Assembly: GCA_037957365.1 (NCBI GenBank)
Contig: JARHVA010004904.1
Location: 511,501-575,500, forward strand
DNA: 64,000 bases
Direction: 5' to 3'
Source of the DNA: Torreya grandis
Taxonomy: Eukaryota; Streptophyta; Pinopsida; Cupressales; Taxaceae
The notes beneath the pieces were generated by a model. That model worked only from the letters and a program-made list of their open reading frames with translations. It was not told where the DNA came from and did not search any database. Shown piece by piece: positions 10,031 to 20,254 of this stretch (position 1 is the first letter of the stretch; each line of letters starts with the position of its first letter). The position numbers and the translations under genes are program-made.

Positions 10031-10500
10031 TATAAGGAGTCTAAACAGGCCTAGTATGAAGAAGAGTGATTTTTGATCAATTTATCCAAAATATCATGGT
10101 ATGAGTGTTTCAATGTAAGTTCTATGGTTGATTTAGAACATATTTCTTATTTAGTATGTGGCTTGAATATCTATTAATATTCTTGAAGGTGGTTTGCAAG
10201 TGAGAGTATGAAAGTCAGATGGTGTTGTTTGAAGACCCAAAGTAGTTTAGTGTTCTAAGTTTGATATTTTCATGTTGTTGAAGCCATGAAGGTGTTCTCA
10301 AAAGTTCTATAGGTGATATTTGGTTATGAATATCAAGGGGGAGTCTTTTAGGTTGGCATAAGGAGGATAATGGAGTTAGGGGGAACTAAATCAAATGCCT
10401 TGAGAAGTTTTCATGATCAAAGGGGAAGATAGATTATTCAGTTTGTCAAGTCCAAGGATCAAGAATGCTTAGAGTAGAGGATCTTGCTTTAGGTTTAGTG
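10031..10500 (+). other. Probable SIRE-like Copia internal 3' remnant, left piece
   Basis: It is non-coding and contains repeated short purine tracts (CAAGGGGGAG near 10340, TTAGGGGGAAC near 10377, AAAGGGGAAG near 10419). These resemble those in 23530-24340 on the other side of the Gypsy-1 insertion. It ends with TAGTG (10496-10500), the left target duplication of Gypsy-1. Confidence 0.4.
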
Positions 10501-12446
10501 TGTTGGGTGAATATTTTGTCACCAGCATACTGATGAGCAAAATAGGTTTGATTAACCACATCAAGGAAGATTGGTTGGGAAAATGTGCAAGTTTACCACA
10601 TCAAAATGAGACAAATCTCTCCTCTCATCAAGGAGAGGTTCCCTATAAGTATGAAGGGGCTATATATATATGTTAATCTACTATAAATAAGCTTGAAATA
10701 ACACTTAGGAGTAGGATAACACCATCCATCTCTCTTTTTTTAGAGATGATGTTCACCAATCAAAGGATAAATCTTGATGAAATGATAAAAGGCACTCATC
10801 TTCTTTCAAAAGTGTTGTTCAGTAGACAACAAAAACCTTTCAGGCAATGACAAGTAACTGTAACAGGGCACAGTAACATAGCAGGATGAAATGTAGCACA
10901 AAGTCTCCACCTCAACTATTAAAGAGTGAAATATGAAGGATAATGAGGGTACAAAGTTGTCCCAAGATCCTTTACACAAAAATAGAAAATAGACAAACTA
11001 AAGACAATTGTGGTAGCACAAAGTCTCTCCACAGTTGGCTTCAGGACACCTTCTTGATTACTTTCACTATTTATACTTATTTAATTAAATGGACAAAAAA
11101 TGTATTAAGGAAATAAATATAAGAACAATTTCCCCAAAAACCAAGTTATTCCAGCACAAAGTCTGAAAAGTCACTTGTTTTCTTATTCAAATAATGAAAT
11201 ATGATCAACAATCTGAGCTCAAAGTCTCAGTAATGCCTTTCAATTTGGGTAGAGTTTTGTTTTTGATAACAGAGAGATCTCCCTAAAATAATATGAGAGT
11301 CCAATATATAGTGTTCTAAGAAAGACTTGGGTGCTTTGTTTCATAAAAATGGCCTATGATGCATTCAATACATTTTAAATTTTGTCCATGGGCTATGATA
11401 GAATCAAGTGTTGATCGTAAATATGGGCCACCTAATGTGTTTCCTGATGTGTGCACAACTATTCATTCACTTTACTCAATACAAACAAATAGGCCATGCC
11501 ATTGAATGTTCATGCTCTTTGATGTCCACCTTGTGGGCTACTTCACCTTCTAAAAACATATCCCATACATGGATATTTATGATCTTTCTTCATCATTTCC
11601 CCTTTCCTTGCTATATTTTGAGTTCTTAGGTTATCTTTTCTACTGTGCCTTTATATTGGGAGTGTTCTGTCTTTGACATTTGTCACAGTCCATTGCTTTA
11701 AAACTTTACCAACTTACAAAAAATGGGACCCACAATGCTTCTTGCCTGAGCAACTTCAAAAGGGGAATGGGGATAGGTGGCACTTTCCATTGATCTTAAT
11801 GAGTGACACATGGAATTTTCCACTATGGAATAGGTGAGGACACTTGGCAGCATCCATTTAATTTATGGAAGCTTAAGATATCTTTTGAGAGTCTTGCAAA
11901 AGATGAGACATGGTGGCTTCCACTGAGCTTTTAGAAACACTATAGAAACATGTGGGACTCATTTAGATTCATATAGATGATGACACTTGGTGCATTCTGC
12001 TTACCTTAGTAACTCACATAGGGCCCACCATAGTCCTTACTCAAAAACAAAAGGAAAAAATGATAGATGTTGACACTTGACACTTTCCACCGAGTTTTAC
12101 AAGGGACACGTGGTGACTTCTACTGCATTTAGAAAAATAAATTAAAACCTTTTGGAGTTACCACTTGGTGCCCTCCACAGAGCTCTAAGAGAAGCTTATT
12201 TTTTTGTCTTTATCAAGCCTTTGGAATACCCTGAAGGGAAGGTGTTCCTTTGGGCTTTTCAAATGGTCCTTTTTTGAGTGTCAAGTGCCATATTTGAAAA
12301 TCGATGGATATTTCATTATCTTAAATTTGATGTCCATGGGGATGTCAATGGTTTATGATTATTTGAATTATATTGAACCATGAATCTTTAAACCTTTGAA
12401 AGCTCATCAGTTTAATAATTCAATAGTTCAAGTGGTATTTATTAGT

Positions 12447-12633
12447 TCCTTGGTTCAATCATCTCCTTGGTTCAATCACTTCCCTAGCTCAATCGCTTCC
12501 CTAGTTTAATTTCTTCCCTGGTTTAATCACTTCCTTGGTTCAATCACATCCCTAGTTCAATCATTTCCCTAGTGCAATCGCTTCCCTAGTTCAATCACTT
12601 CCTTGGTTTAATCATTTTCTTGGTCTTTGATTG
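12447..12633. repeat. 17-bp tandem repeat, about 11 units, in Gypsy-1 3' LTR
   Basis: The consensus unit is TCCCTGGTTCAATCACT with C/T and A/G variants, repeated without spacers. The equivalent array in the other LTR is at 22205-22370 with about ten units. Confidence 0.85.
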
Positions 12634-13569
12634 AACCATCCCTTTGATCTTTGAACCAATGTTCTCTGCCCTCCACAAGGGCACCTGCCCTTAGTTCACT
12701 GCCCTCCAAAAGGGCACTTGTTCTTTTAGCTTCAGGGCACTCCTTTGAACCATTCATGTTGAACCTTTGAACCATTTAACCATTTTGGTTCAAGGTTCAA
12801 CGGTTCAATGGTTCAATGGCTTTCTTGCTCTTTGTCTAGAGCTTCCTTTGAATCATTGAACATTTGAACCTTTGAACTTTTGAACTCTTTTGGTTCAAGG
12901 TTCAATTAGTTCATTGGTTCATCCTTTATTCCAAAAATCCATTATTTTTTCATAAGTCCCTTTGAAGCCTTAAAATTCCTTTGACTTTATGTCTTTGGAA
13001 CACTCTAAAGGGAAGGTGTCCCTTCAGGCTTTGAGAAAGGTCTATTTTGCTCATCACCTACCCTTCACAAGGGCACTCATCCTATGGGCTCTAAGGCACT
13101 CCTTTGAACCATTCGGTTGAGCTGACTGATTGAACCAAATTTGGTTCAGTGGTTCAACGGTTCAATCTTGTGTTCCACTCATTCACTTGACCGCTTGAAA
13201 CTACCATGTTGAACCAACTTCGTTGAACCTTTGAACCATTTTGGTTTAAGGTTCAAGGGTTCAATGGTTTGATCTTGTGTTCACTTGACCACTTGAACCA
13301 AATTCATTGAACCTTTGAACCATTGAACCCATTGAACCTTTGAACCATTTTGGTTCAAGGTTCAACGGTTCAAGCCTTCTTTTCACTAAGTATTTTGAAG
13401 CTATTTGAAGCCGTTGAACTTGCTAAAGTGGTTGAACTTTGAAATTTTGCTGAAGCGCTTAACTCTTTAAGCTTGTCAACATCATTGAACCTTGCCGGTG
13501 AACCCATTGAACCTTGGCATTGAACCAACCTTGAAATTGCCTAAGTGTTGAGAGTTTGTTTCTTTCCTA

Positions 13570-13745
13570 TATAGTCCATAGAAATGAACCTGTAGAGTCC
13601 ATAGATTTGAACCTACATAGAACTGGCAGAGTCCATAGAAATGATTCCATAGATTCCTTCCTGTGAAGTCTATAGAACTGAGTCCATAGATTTAAGCCTA
13701 CATAGTCCATAGATTTAAGCCTGTAGAGTTCGTAGATTTGAAAAA
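13570..13745. repeat. GAGTCCATAG tandem array in Gypsy-1 3' LTR
   Basis: About seven or eight degenerate units of 20-27 bp contain GAGTCCATAGA followed by TTTAAGCCT or AATGAACCT. The partner array lies at about 23207-23395. Open frames read through here are by-products of the repeat. Confidence 0.75.
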
Positions 13746-14102
13746 TCTTGAAAAATGGAGAATTTGAATGCCCAGAACATTTTTTAAGAAGGGAAGAGGG
13801 AATTTTGGCTTGTAGGAACAAAATAGTTCATATGTTGTCCAAAAAATGAGTGACAAATTTTGGGAAGAACAACTAGCTCTAGTTGGGGAACTTCTTTTAG
13901 TTGAAGACTTGGAACAGGTGAGGGAAGTAGAAACCAGAATCTCCAATGCCTTAAAGTGTGCCATTGGGCTATGGAGTCATGCTACCCAAAAAGAAAAGTG
14001 ATAAAAAAAAATGAAAGCACAAAAATAGAACTAAATACTATAAAAATACATATGTACAAGATGATCTTATTTGATACTTCATGGATTGAAGTGCTTCAGA
14101 TG

Positions 14103-15461
14103 TTACCCACTATGAGGCAATGAAAAGGGCATACCATCTTGATCTTTCAGTAAGAAACTATTTTCACCATTGAGCTGATAAATAGTAAATGGGCCTCTCC
14201 ATAGGGAATCAAATTTCCCATGCATTCCTTTTGGTTCTCTTCTTTTATCCCATAACAAAATTTGATCGCTGATATAAAAATTATGGGCTTTTGCTTTCTG
14301 GTTGAATAGCTTCTTCACTAGACTTTGATGCACAGCAATTCAGTCTACCACCATAGTTTGCTACTCATTCAGCTCAGTTAAGCACATGATCCTCTTATCG
14401 ATGAAGCTTTCATATGTCTGATCTTTGACCACTTTTGCCAATTTCAATGCTATTAATTCTAGGGTGATTAGTATCTCTGCATTGAGACCATACAGAATTT
14501 GGAAAGGTGACATACCTATCACCCTTTTAGGCATAATTCTGTCTGCCCATAAAGCATCAAACAATGCTTTGTGCTAGGTTCATTAGTTGTCATCTACCAG
14601 CTTCTTGATGATGGTCACTAGGTTCTTATTACTCAATTTTGCTTGGCCATTCCCTTATGGAAAATAATTAGAAGAGTGGGAGAGAGTAATCCCATAATAA
14701 AAATAGAACTAAGTAATCTCATGTGAAGAGAAATAGGCTGCATTATCATTCACAATCTTCGTTGGGATCCCAAACCTGGAAATAATGTTCTTCCTGAGGA
14801 AATTGCATACTACTTCTGAAGTGGCATTCTTGGTTGTAATAACTTCCACCCACTTGGTAAAGTAATCTATGGCTATGAGAACATAATCATGTCCAACACT
14901 TGAAGATGGTTTTATAACACCAATGAAATCAATTCTCCATTGCTGGAATGACTCTTCTATCACCACTGGTTTGAGAGGTAGAGCAACTAGCTTGGGTCTT
15001 CCTATGAACTGTTGGCATAGTTCACATTTATGCACCCATTTGTATGCATCTTGAAATAGGGTAGGCCAAGAATACCTAGCTCATAGAATTTTTTGAGAAG
15101 TTACAAGTGTAAAAAAATGTCCTCCATAGGCAAGATTATGGAAGGATTCTAAAAGTTTGCTTTGTTGCACTTTATCCATGTAGTGAAAAAACACTCCATC
15201 AAGGTTCCTCTTATACAAGCCACTGTCTCAGAGGATAAAATTGGCAGCTTTTAGTTTAATAGTCCTCCTCTCTTTATGAGACAAGTGGGTAGGACACTCA
15301 CTATAAGTAAGGAAATGAGAAATACTTGAATACCACTCATTTGTGGTGGAGACAAAGAGGACTATTGGTGTGCCTTCCACTTCTTTTTCTTCATGCCCTA
15401 ATTCTTTGGGGCTATTGTCAGCAATTAATTGACAAAGGCCCTTTCCCCACACCAGCTTCAT
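14103..15461 (-). pseudogene. Gypsy-1 integrase and preceding linker
   Basis: On the minus strand, 15461-15228 is the RNase H-integrase linker. The H2C2 zinc domain follows (HNLAYGGH, then KWVHKCELCQQF; His and Cys intact). The core has RIDFIGV (first Asp), YFTKWVEVITT and IVNDNAAYF (second Asp). The expected catalytic Glu in the GNGQAE block is Lys (GNGQAKLSNKNL), next to a TAA at 14655-14657 where Gln is expected. The C-terminal part includes PFQILYGLNAE and WRGPFTIYQLNGENSF. It is inactive because of stops and the Glu-to-Lys change. Confidence 0.88.
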
Positions 15462-15524
15462 CAGTTTGATAACTAGATTAAACTCTTAGATTTTTGCAAT
15501 CTAATTCCCCCTTTTGATTCCAAA

Positions 15525-15900
15525 CTACTGCTGAGTTAATATGGATTTAACTGTAGTATCAAGAACCAAGGTGGTAGTGTGGGAATTCAAAATATAAAAG
15601 CAAAAATGCTTTACTACCTTGACCACCACATAGGCATGCTTCTCCATGTTTGAATACTTCAACTCATGAGCTTTAAGAGGATAGATCATGAAAGATATGG
15701 GAGATTCCACACCTTCTTCATTCTATTGAACCAAAATTGCTAAAAGTGTGTGCTCAGAAGCATAAACGTACATCATGAAATCCTTGGTATAATCTGGACA
15801 AACTAGAATTGGGGCATGGGCAATGGCTATCTTGATATTCCAAAATACCAATTTGCCTTCTTCAGTCTAGATGAAGGTGGCCTTTCCTTTCATCATATCC
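15525..15900 (-). pseudogene. Gypsy-1 Ty3-type RNase H
   Basis: The ordinary Gypsy RNase H follows RT on the minus strand. APILVCPDYTKDFMMYVYASEH corresponds to the start of the domain, with Tyr at the usual first catalytic Asp. SPISFMIYPLKAHELKYSNMEKHAYVVVKVVKHFCFYIL follows. One stop interrupts it near 15722. It is in the same frame as RT and integrase. Confidence 0.8.
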
Positions 15901-16853
15901 ACAATATGACAAGTCTTCTCAGTAAACTCAGGAATGAATCTTTATAAAAAATTCACCTTTTTGAAGAAAGAATGAACTACAGTCTTACTTGTGGGTAGAG
16001 TAAGCTCCTAGAAGGATTTGACTCTCTTTGAGTTGATCTTTATGCCTTCTCAGGATATAATGTGTTTGAGAAGCTCCCCTTTTGTCACTCCAAAAATAGA
16101 CTTCTTGGGGTTAAGAGAAATGCCATTTTGGTGATAGTGTTCTAGCACTTGTTGCAAATAGTGCACATGCTCAGAGTGATGCTTGGAAAAGATGATCAAG
16201 TCATCAAGGTATACTAGAATGAACTTAACCATTTCATCTTTGAAAGTAAGGTCCATTTCTCTCTGAAAAGTGGTGCCAACATTTATCAGGCCAAATGGAA
16301 TTCTTCAATAAGCAAAGGTACCCCAAGGTGTCGTGAAGGCAGTCTTGTGTTAGTCTGCTTCACCAACTTCAACTTGATTGTATCCTAAGAAGCCATCTAG
16401 CATTGATAACATCTCTGATCCGGTCACTGTGTAAAGCACTTGATCCATGATGGGCAAATGATAGTTATGCTTTAAAGATGACTGATTTAGATTCCTAAAA
16501 TCCACATAGATGTGAATTTTGCCATTCTTCTTCCTCATAGGGACTATGTTGGCAATCTATGTAGAATGATGGATTGGGAAAATTATCCTAGAATTTAGCA
16601 TTTTTTGTATCTCAGATAGAATAGTACCTGATATCTTTGGATTATACTACCAAGATTTCTACTTGTAAGGCACTGAATCATCTTTGAGAGGAATTTCATG
16701 GTGAATTTCCTCAAGCTTGAGTAACTTCATATCATCATAAGAGTATGCCAAAAAATCCATGTAATGGTGAAGTAGGTCAGTAAATTTGAGTTTCTCCTCT
16801 GGAGTATAGCACTTCTCAATGTTCACCATTTTGAGATTTTCTTTGGTACCCAA
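15901..16853 (-). pseudogene. Gypsy-1 reverse transcriptase
   Basis: On the minus strand, 16853-16659 is the linker ahead of RT. The RT blocks are KIHIYVDFRNLNQSSLKHNY, MLDGFLGYNQVEV, TAFTTPWGTFAY, PFGLINVGTTFQREMD and FILVYLDDLIIFSKHHSEHV, with the catalytic YLDD intact. PKKSIFGVTKGELL follows. Stops include one in the FAYRR block where Arg is expected. No frameshift is needed to read the whole domain. Confidence 0.9.
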
Positions 16854-17029
16854 ATTTATCTAATCAAACCCCTGGGAGGAGTTTGAATCCATTTGTTGTT
16901 GTTTGATAAATCTGTCGTGCTTGTCAAAAAGTTTCTCAAGAAAACCAGTCCTTTGGGAATTTTATTCCCTTTTAGCTACATAAATTCTTCACCTGTGTCT
17001 GAATTCATTTTAGGAGCTGATTCAAGTTT

Positions 17030-17595
17030 TTAGAGCTTACTGCCTTCAAAGTGAAGTTGTCGGAAGCTATCTTTTTGTTTTAGAAAGGTGATGATTTGGT
17101 TGTTGCCATTAAACACTTGCCAATGATTGGCATTATCGGGCACACTTGGTTGAAAGACCAATTTGATAGTGTACGTATTTATTTTCAAGTCTAGGTGAGG
17201 AACTAAGAGAGTTGTTGAAACAGTCAATGCATTAGCTCGATCATTGAATTCCCTGGGTATGGTAGAGATGTTGAAACCATCAAAGCTTCCAATTTCATCC
17301 CATACTAGATTGTAGTAATGGCATAATCTCTCATTTTTGGTTTGATGTAGATTCCTTACCTAACAAACTACCAGTTCAACATCTCCTTTGGTATAGATTT
17401 TAATGCCTTTATCTTGAGCAGCCTTCAATTCAAGCAATAGAGATTCATACTCAGTTGTGTTGTTAGTGTTACTGAACTGCAACTTGTATGAAGGAAAAAT
17501 TTCTCCTTGAGGAGATATCAACACAATTCCAACCCTTGAGCTGGTAGAAGAATTGCTGCCATCAAATTCTAGGATCCAAACATCATCAAAAACTG
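17030..17595 (-). pseudogene. Gypsy-1 archaeal-type RNase H placed before RT
   Basis: On the minus strand from about 17586, the sequence reads WILEFDGSNSSTSSRVGIV, EIFPSSYKLQFSNTNNTTEYES, GIKIYTKGDVELVV and ISTIPREFNDRANALT. This matches the RVT_3/archaeal-type RNase H found in Tat elements. Catalytic Asp (FDGS), Glu (TEYE) and Asp (GDVE) are kept, and the fourth acidic position is Asn (RANAL for RADAL). One TAG falls after GDVELVVC. A conserved tail follows (VFQPSVPDNANHWQVF, 17227-17030). It lies between protease and RT, not between Ty3-type RNase H and integrase. Confidence 0.85.
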
Positions 17596-17809
17596 ATCTT
17601 TCTTTAGATTTCTCTTTGCTTAGAAGGGGAATTATTTTGTGCTTGCACTGTGCTCTCTCACATCTTTTGCTATTCCATCTAAACCAATTTTTAGATTGCC
17701 ATTTTTAAAATTTTCATCAGTTGAAACATGAGTATCCTCTATGGTCAAGAAATAATTACCCATGTTTGAAGATTCAAACAGAATTTGAGCTTCAAGAGCT
17801 GATGTCTGA

Positions 17810-18330
17810 GTGACAACATATTTTGATTCCTTTTTAGGAAGCAACCTCTACATGATGCCTTTGACACGGATCCTTGTTGCAGATAGGTCCATGCTCAATT
17901 CTTCACCAACATCCTTGCAAAAATTTTGCCCCAAAAGAATGCCGTATGAGGCTGGAACATTGGCTATCAGGACTGTCATCTTGATTCTTTTGTCTGTGAA
18001 TGTTGTAAATGCAAATTGGGCATCCTTGATTGGTCTTAGAAAAGGTACTTATTTTTTCTCCATGGAGAAACATATCACAAAGGTTTTGGTTAGCATGAGT
18101 CTAAGAGATTCTACCACCTTGGCAGGCATGATGTTGTTAGATGCACCTGAGTCTATGATGTAATTGATCAATTTGTGACCATTTATCAATAGGGAAACAT
18201 AAAAAGGCTCTATTTTCATAGGGGCAGCTGGAGGAGTAATGACAAAATTATTTGGGATGGGCATGTTCTTTGGGGGATCATGAGTTACCTTTTTAACATC
18301 TTGTCTTATAGGGATGGCTTTATTCTTCAC
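17810..18330 (-). pseudogene. Gypsy-1 protease
   Basis: This is a retropepsin on the minus strand. YVSLLINGHKLINYIIDSGASNNIMPAKV carries an intact DSGAS active site at about 18140-18154. A frameshift near 18050 separates it from the second half, which has the flap and hydrophobic block VPASYGILLGQNFCKDV. It is preceded by a proline-rich linker and followed by a spacer and the archaeal-type RNase H. Confidence 0.85.
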
Positions 18331-18879
18331 ACACTAAACTAACCTATCTAACTGCTCAAGATTAGATTACAATAATTCAAATTTAGACATTTGAATTTTG
18401 GTCTTCTTGACATGGTCGATTATGTCAAATGACTAAAATGGACTATGAACAGAGGAAGACAATTCATCTTTCTAGTTTTTAGGAGGGGTGGTATTGGTCT
18501 GTGGAATTGAAGTTGAAGATGGAGGAATGTTTGATGTACTTACCTTTTTATTACTCACTGGGTCCTTTAGTTGGAAAGGTAGAGAAGTTCCTCATTTTGT
18601 AATTAAAATTGTAGGCTGAAAACTTTCCCCTATTTTTCCTTTATCAGCTTGCTAGGCTGACTGGTTCTGGGACCAGGTGAATACAACATATGATCCATCA
18701 ACTACTTCACCGTTACCTCTGGGTTCATCATGGTAATTTAGGAAACCAATGTTGGAGTCGCCAGTTAATTCTTCTTGGTATTTTGCAAAGAGATTAGCAT
18801 CATTTTTCTTGGTTCAATTTAGGCTAGAAAGAGAAATCAGATTCTATTTCAAGATATCCAACTACTGAATTGGTTGGGG

Positions 18880-19800
18880 GTGCTTCAATGGCAAGTTTCC
18901 CTTATGGGGGAGGAAGATGATTTGGTTGTCCTTGATTCCTGGTAGCATTGCCTTGGTATGAATAATTGGGGAATGTCCTCCTTGGCATATCTCTATATGA
19001 AGGAGCTGAAGATATCCCTTGTGCCATCTGCTTCTTAAGAGCTAACAACTCATTTTCTAGCTTCTACACCATTGGATTAGTGGTACCTGTAGATGGATAT
19101 TCAAAAGATAAAGAAGATTTACCTTTGTTAGGATCTCTTCTTATCTTTCCTACCAAGATAAGGTCATCTTCCACCTCAATGACTAAATTCTGAGCTATAG
19201 CAAGGTCTATTTGGCAAACACATCTTAGCAAAAAACTCACTTTAGGTAGCTAAGAGTTGATGAAGAAACATTTGAGATTCTCATGTGTTGGCTAAGAAAT
19301 CACGAGAATCCTATTCCTCAACTTGTCAAATTTGACAGTGAAGTCCCTCATAGGTTCATGAGGTTCTTTATTCATCTGTGTGAGCTAGGCCAATAGGGCA
19401 TGCACATCTTTTACAAGCTTGAATCTAGCTTCAAATTTGGATTTGAGAGTGTTCTAGTCAGTCACAGTCTGGGCCTGTAGATGATAGAACCAGTCTACAG
19501 TAGCACCTTGTAAAGTTTCCATGAACAGCCTGACTGCTACATCCTCATACTTCACACCTATTATGCCATAGGCTATGCTAAAGGCTGCAGTATGTTCATC
19601 ACGATGAACCTTCCCATCACCATAGAACTTGGGGAAATTTTTCTTTGAACTGCATGGTAGCTCATGTAGAGGTAGAGTTAAATTGAGTGGGCCAAAAGTG
19701 TTACCCCAAGGGCCTTGAATTGCCATTGTATGACTATGGAAAGGTGGAATAACAAATCTTAGAGGGGTAAGTATTGACAAATCTTTATTAATAATAGAAA
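18880..19800 (-). pseudogene. gag: Gypsy-1 gag
   Basis: This is a Gypsy capsid (Retrotrans_gag) on the minus strand. A 108-codon open stretch (19780-19454) includes LPCSSKKNFPKFYGDGK, SIAYGIIGVKYEDVAVRLFMETL and ATVDWFYHL. It continues with stops through a helical block to a coiled-coil-like ENELLALKKQMAQG segment near 19050. I see no clear zinc knuckle. It lies about 450 bp inside the 5' LTR, as expected for the first gene. Confidence 0.85.
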
Positions 19801-20224
19801 TGGATGCTTTGCCTAGTAATGGAGACTTGACTTTAGTAGGATGAAAGATCCTAGTTCATTGGAGGTAATATGGTGAAGGAAATAGATCAAAATTACTTTG
19901 TTGTACCAACTCAAATATAGGGTCAACAATACCTTTATCCCTTTGGCTTTGTGTATACTATGGATCTACCAGAGTTTAAAAATAAAAATGGAAAAATACT
20001 GGTACTACTTTAGCTTGAAGCTTAAGGCTTCAAACTATGCGTTCTTCTCTAGCAGAGTCACCAAAAAATATTGGCGTGAAGCTAGAAATAAAAATTAACA
20101 ATGGGAAAGCAATGGAGTAGCTCATTCTTTCACAATAGGATAAATGGATAAGGCTATAATGATAATGGGTAAGACCTAGATGAGAGTCACTAGAGTATAT
20201 AATGGATAAGGATATGAACTGCTT

Positions 20225-20249
20225 GTTCGAATCCCCAGTGGAGTCACCA
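20225..20249 (-). other. Gypsy-1 primer binding site
   Basis: On the minus strand, five bases after the 5' LTR, TGGTGACTCCACTGGGGA continues into TTCGAAC, which looks like the complement of a tRNA T-arm (GTTCGAA). The match therefore extends about 25 bases into tRNA-like sequence. I cannot name the tRNA from memory with confidence. Confidence 0.75.
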
Positions 20250-20254
20250 AAAAC

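Larger units (their letters stand above)
10501..13871 (-). repeat. Gypsy-1 3' LTR
   Basis: This 3371-bp LTR is closely similar to 20255-23529. On the minus strand a TATATATATA stretch (about 10660-10675) lies near its downstream end. It contains a 17-bp tandem array, many GGTTCAA/TTGAACC inverted pairs (12740-13370) and a GAGTCCATAG array. It is about 96 bp longer than the other LTR, partly from extra GGTTCAA-rich sequence near 13100-13210. Confidence 0.9.

Noticed and set aside
12447..12633. Evenly spaced repeats that could suggest a CRISPR array
   Set aside because: Units are 17 bp, directly abutting, with no unique spacers. They lie inside a plant retrotransposon LTR and recur in the partner LTR.
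12740..13370. GGTTCAA motifs resembling a tRNA T-arm
   Set aside because: No acceptor, D or anticodon arms can be formed around them. They are part of an LTR repeat.
13567..13964. Two overlapping minus-strand open frames of 84 and 88 codons
   Set aside because: They read through the GAGTCCATAG array and the LTR edge and have no domain similarity.
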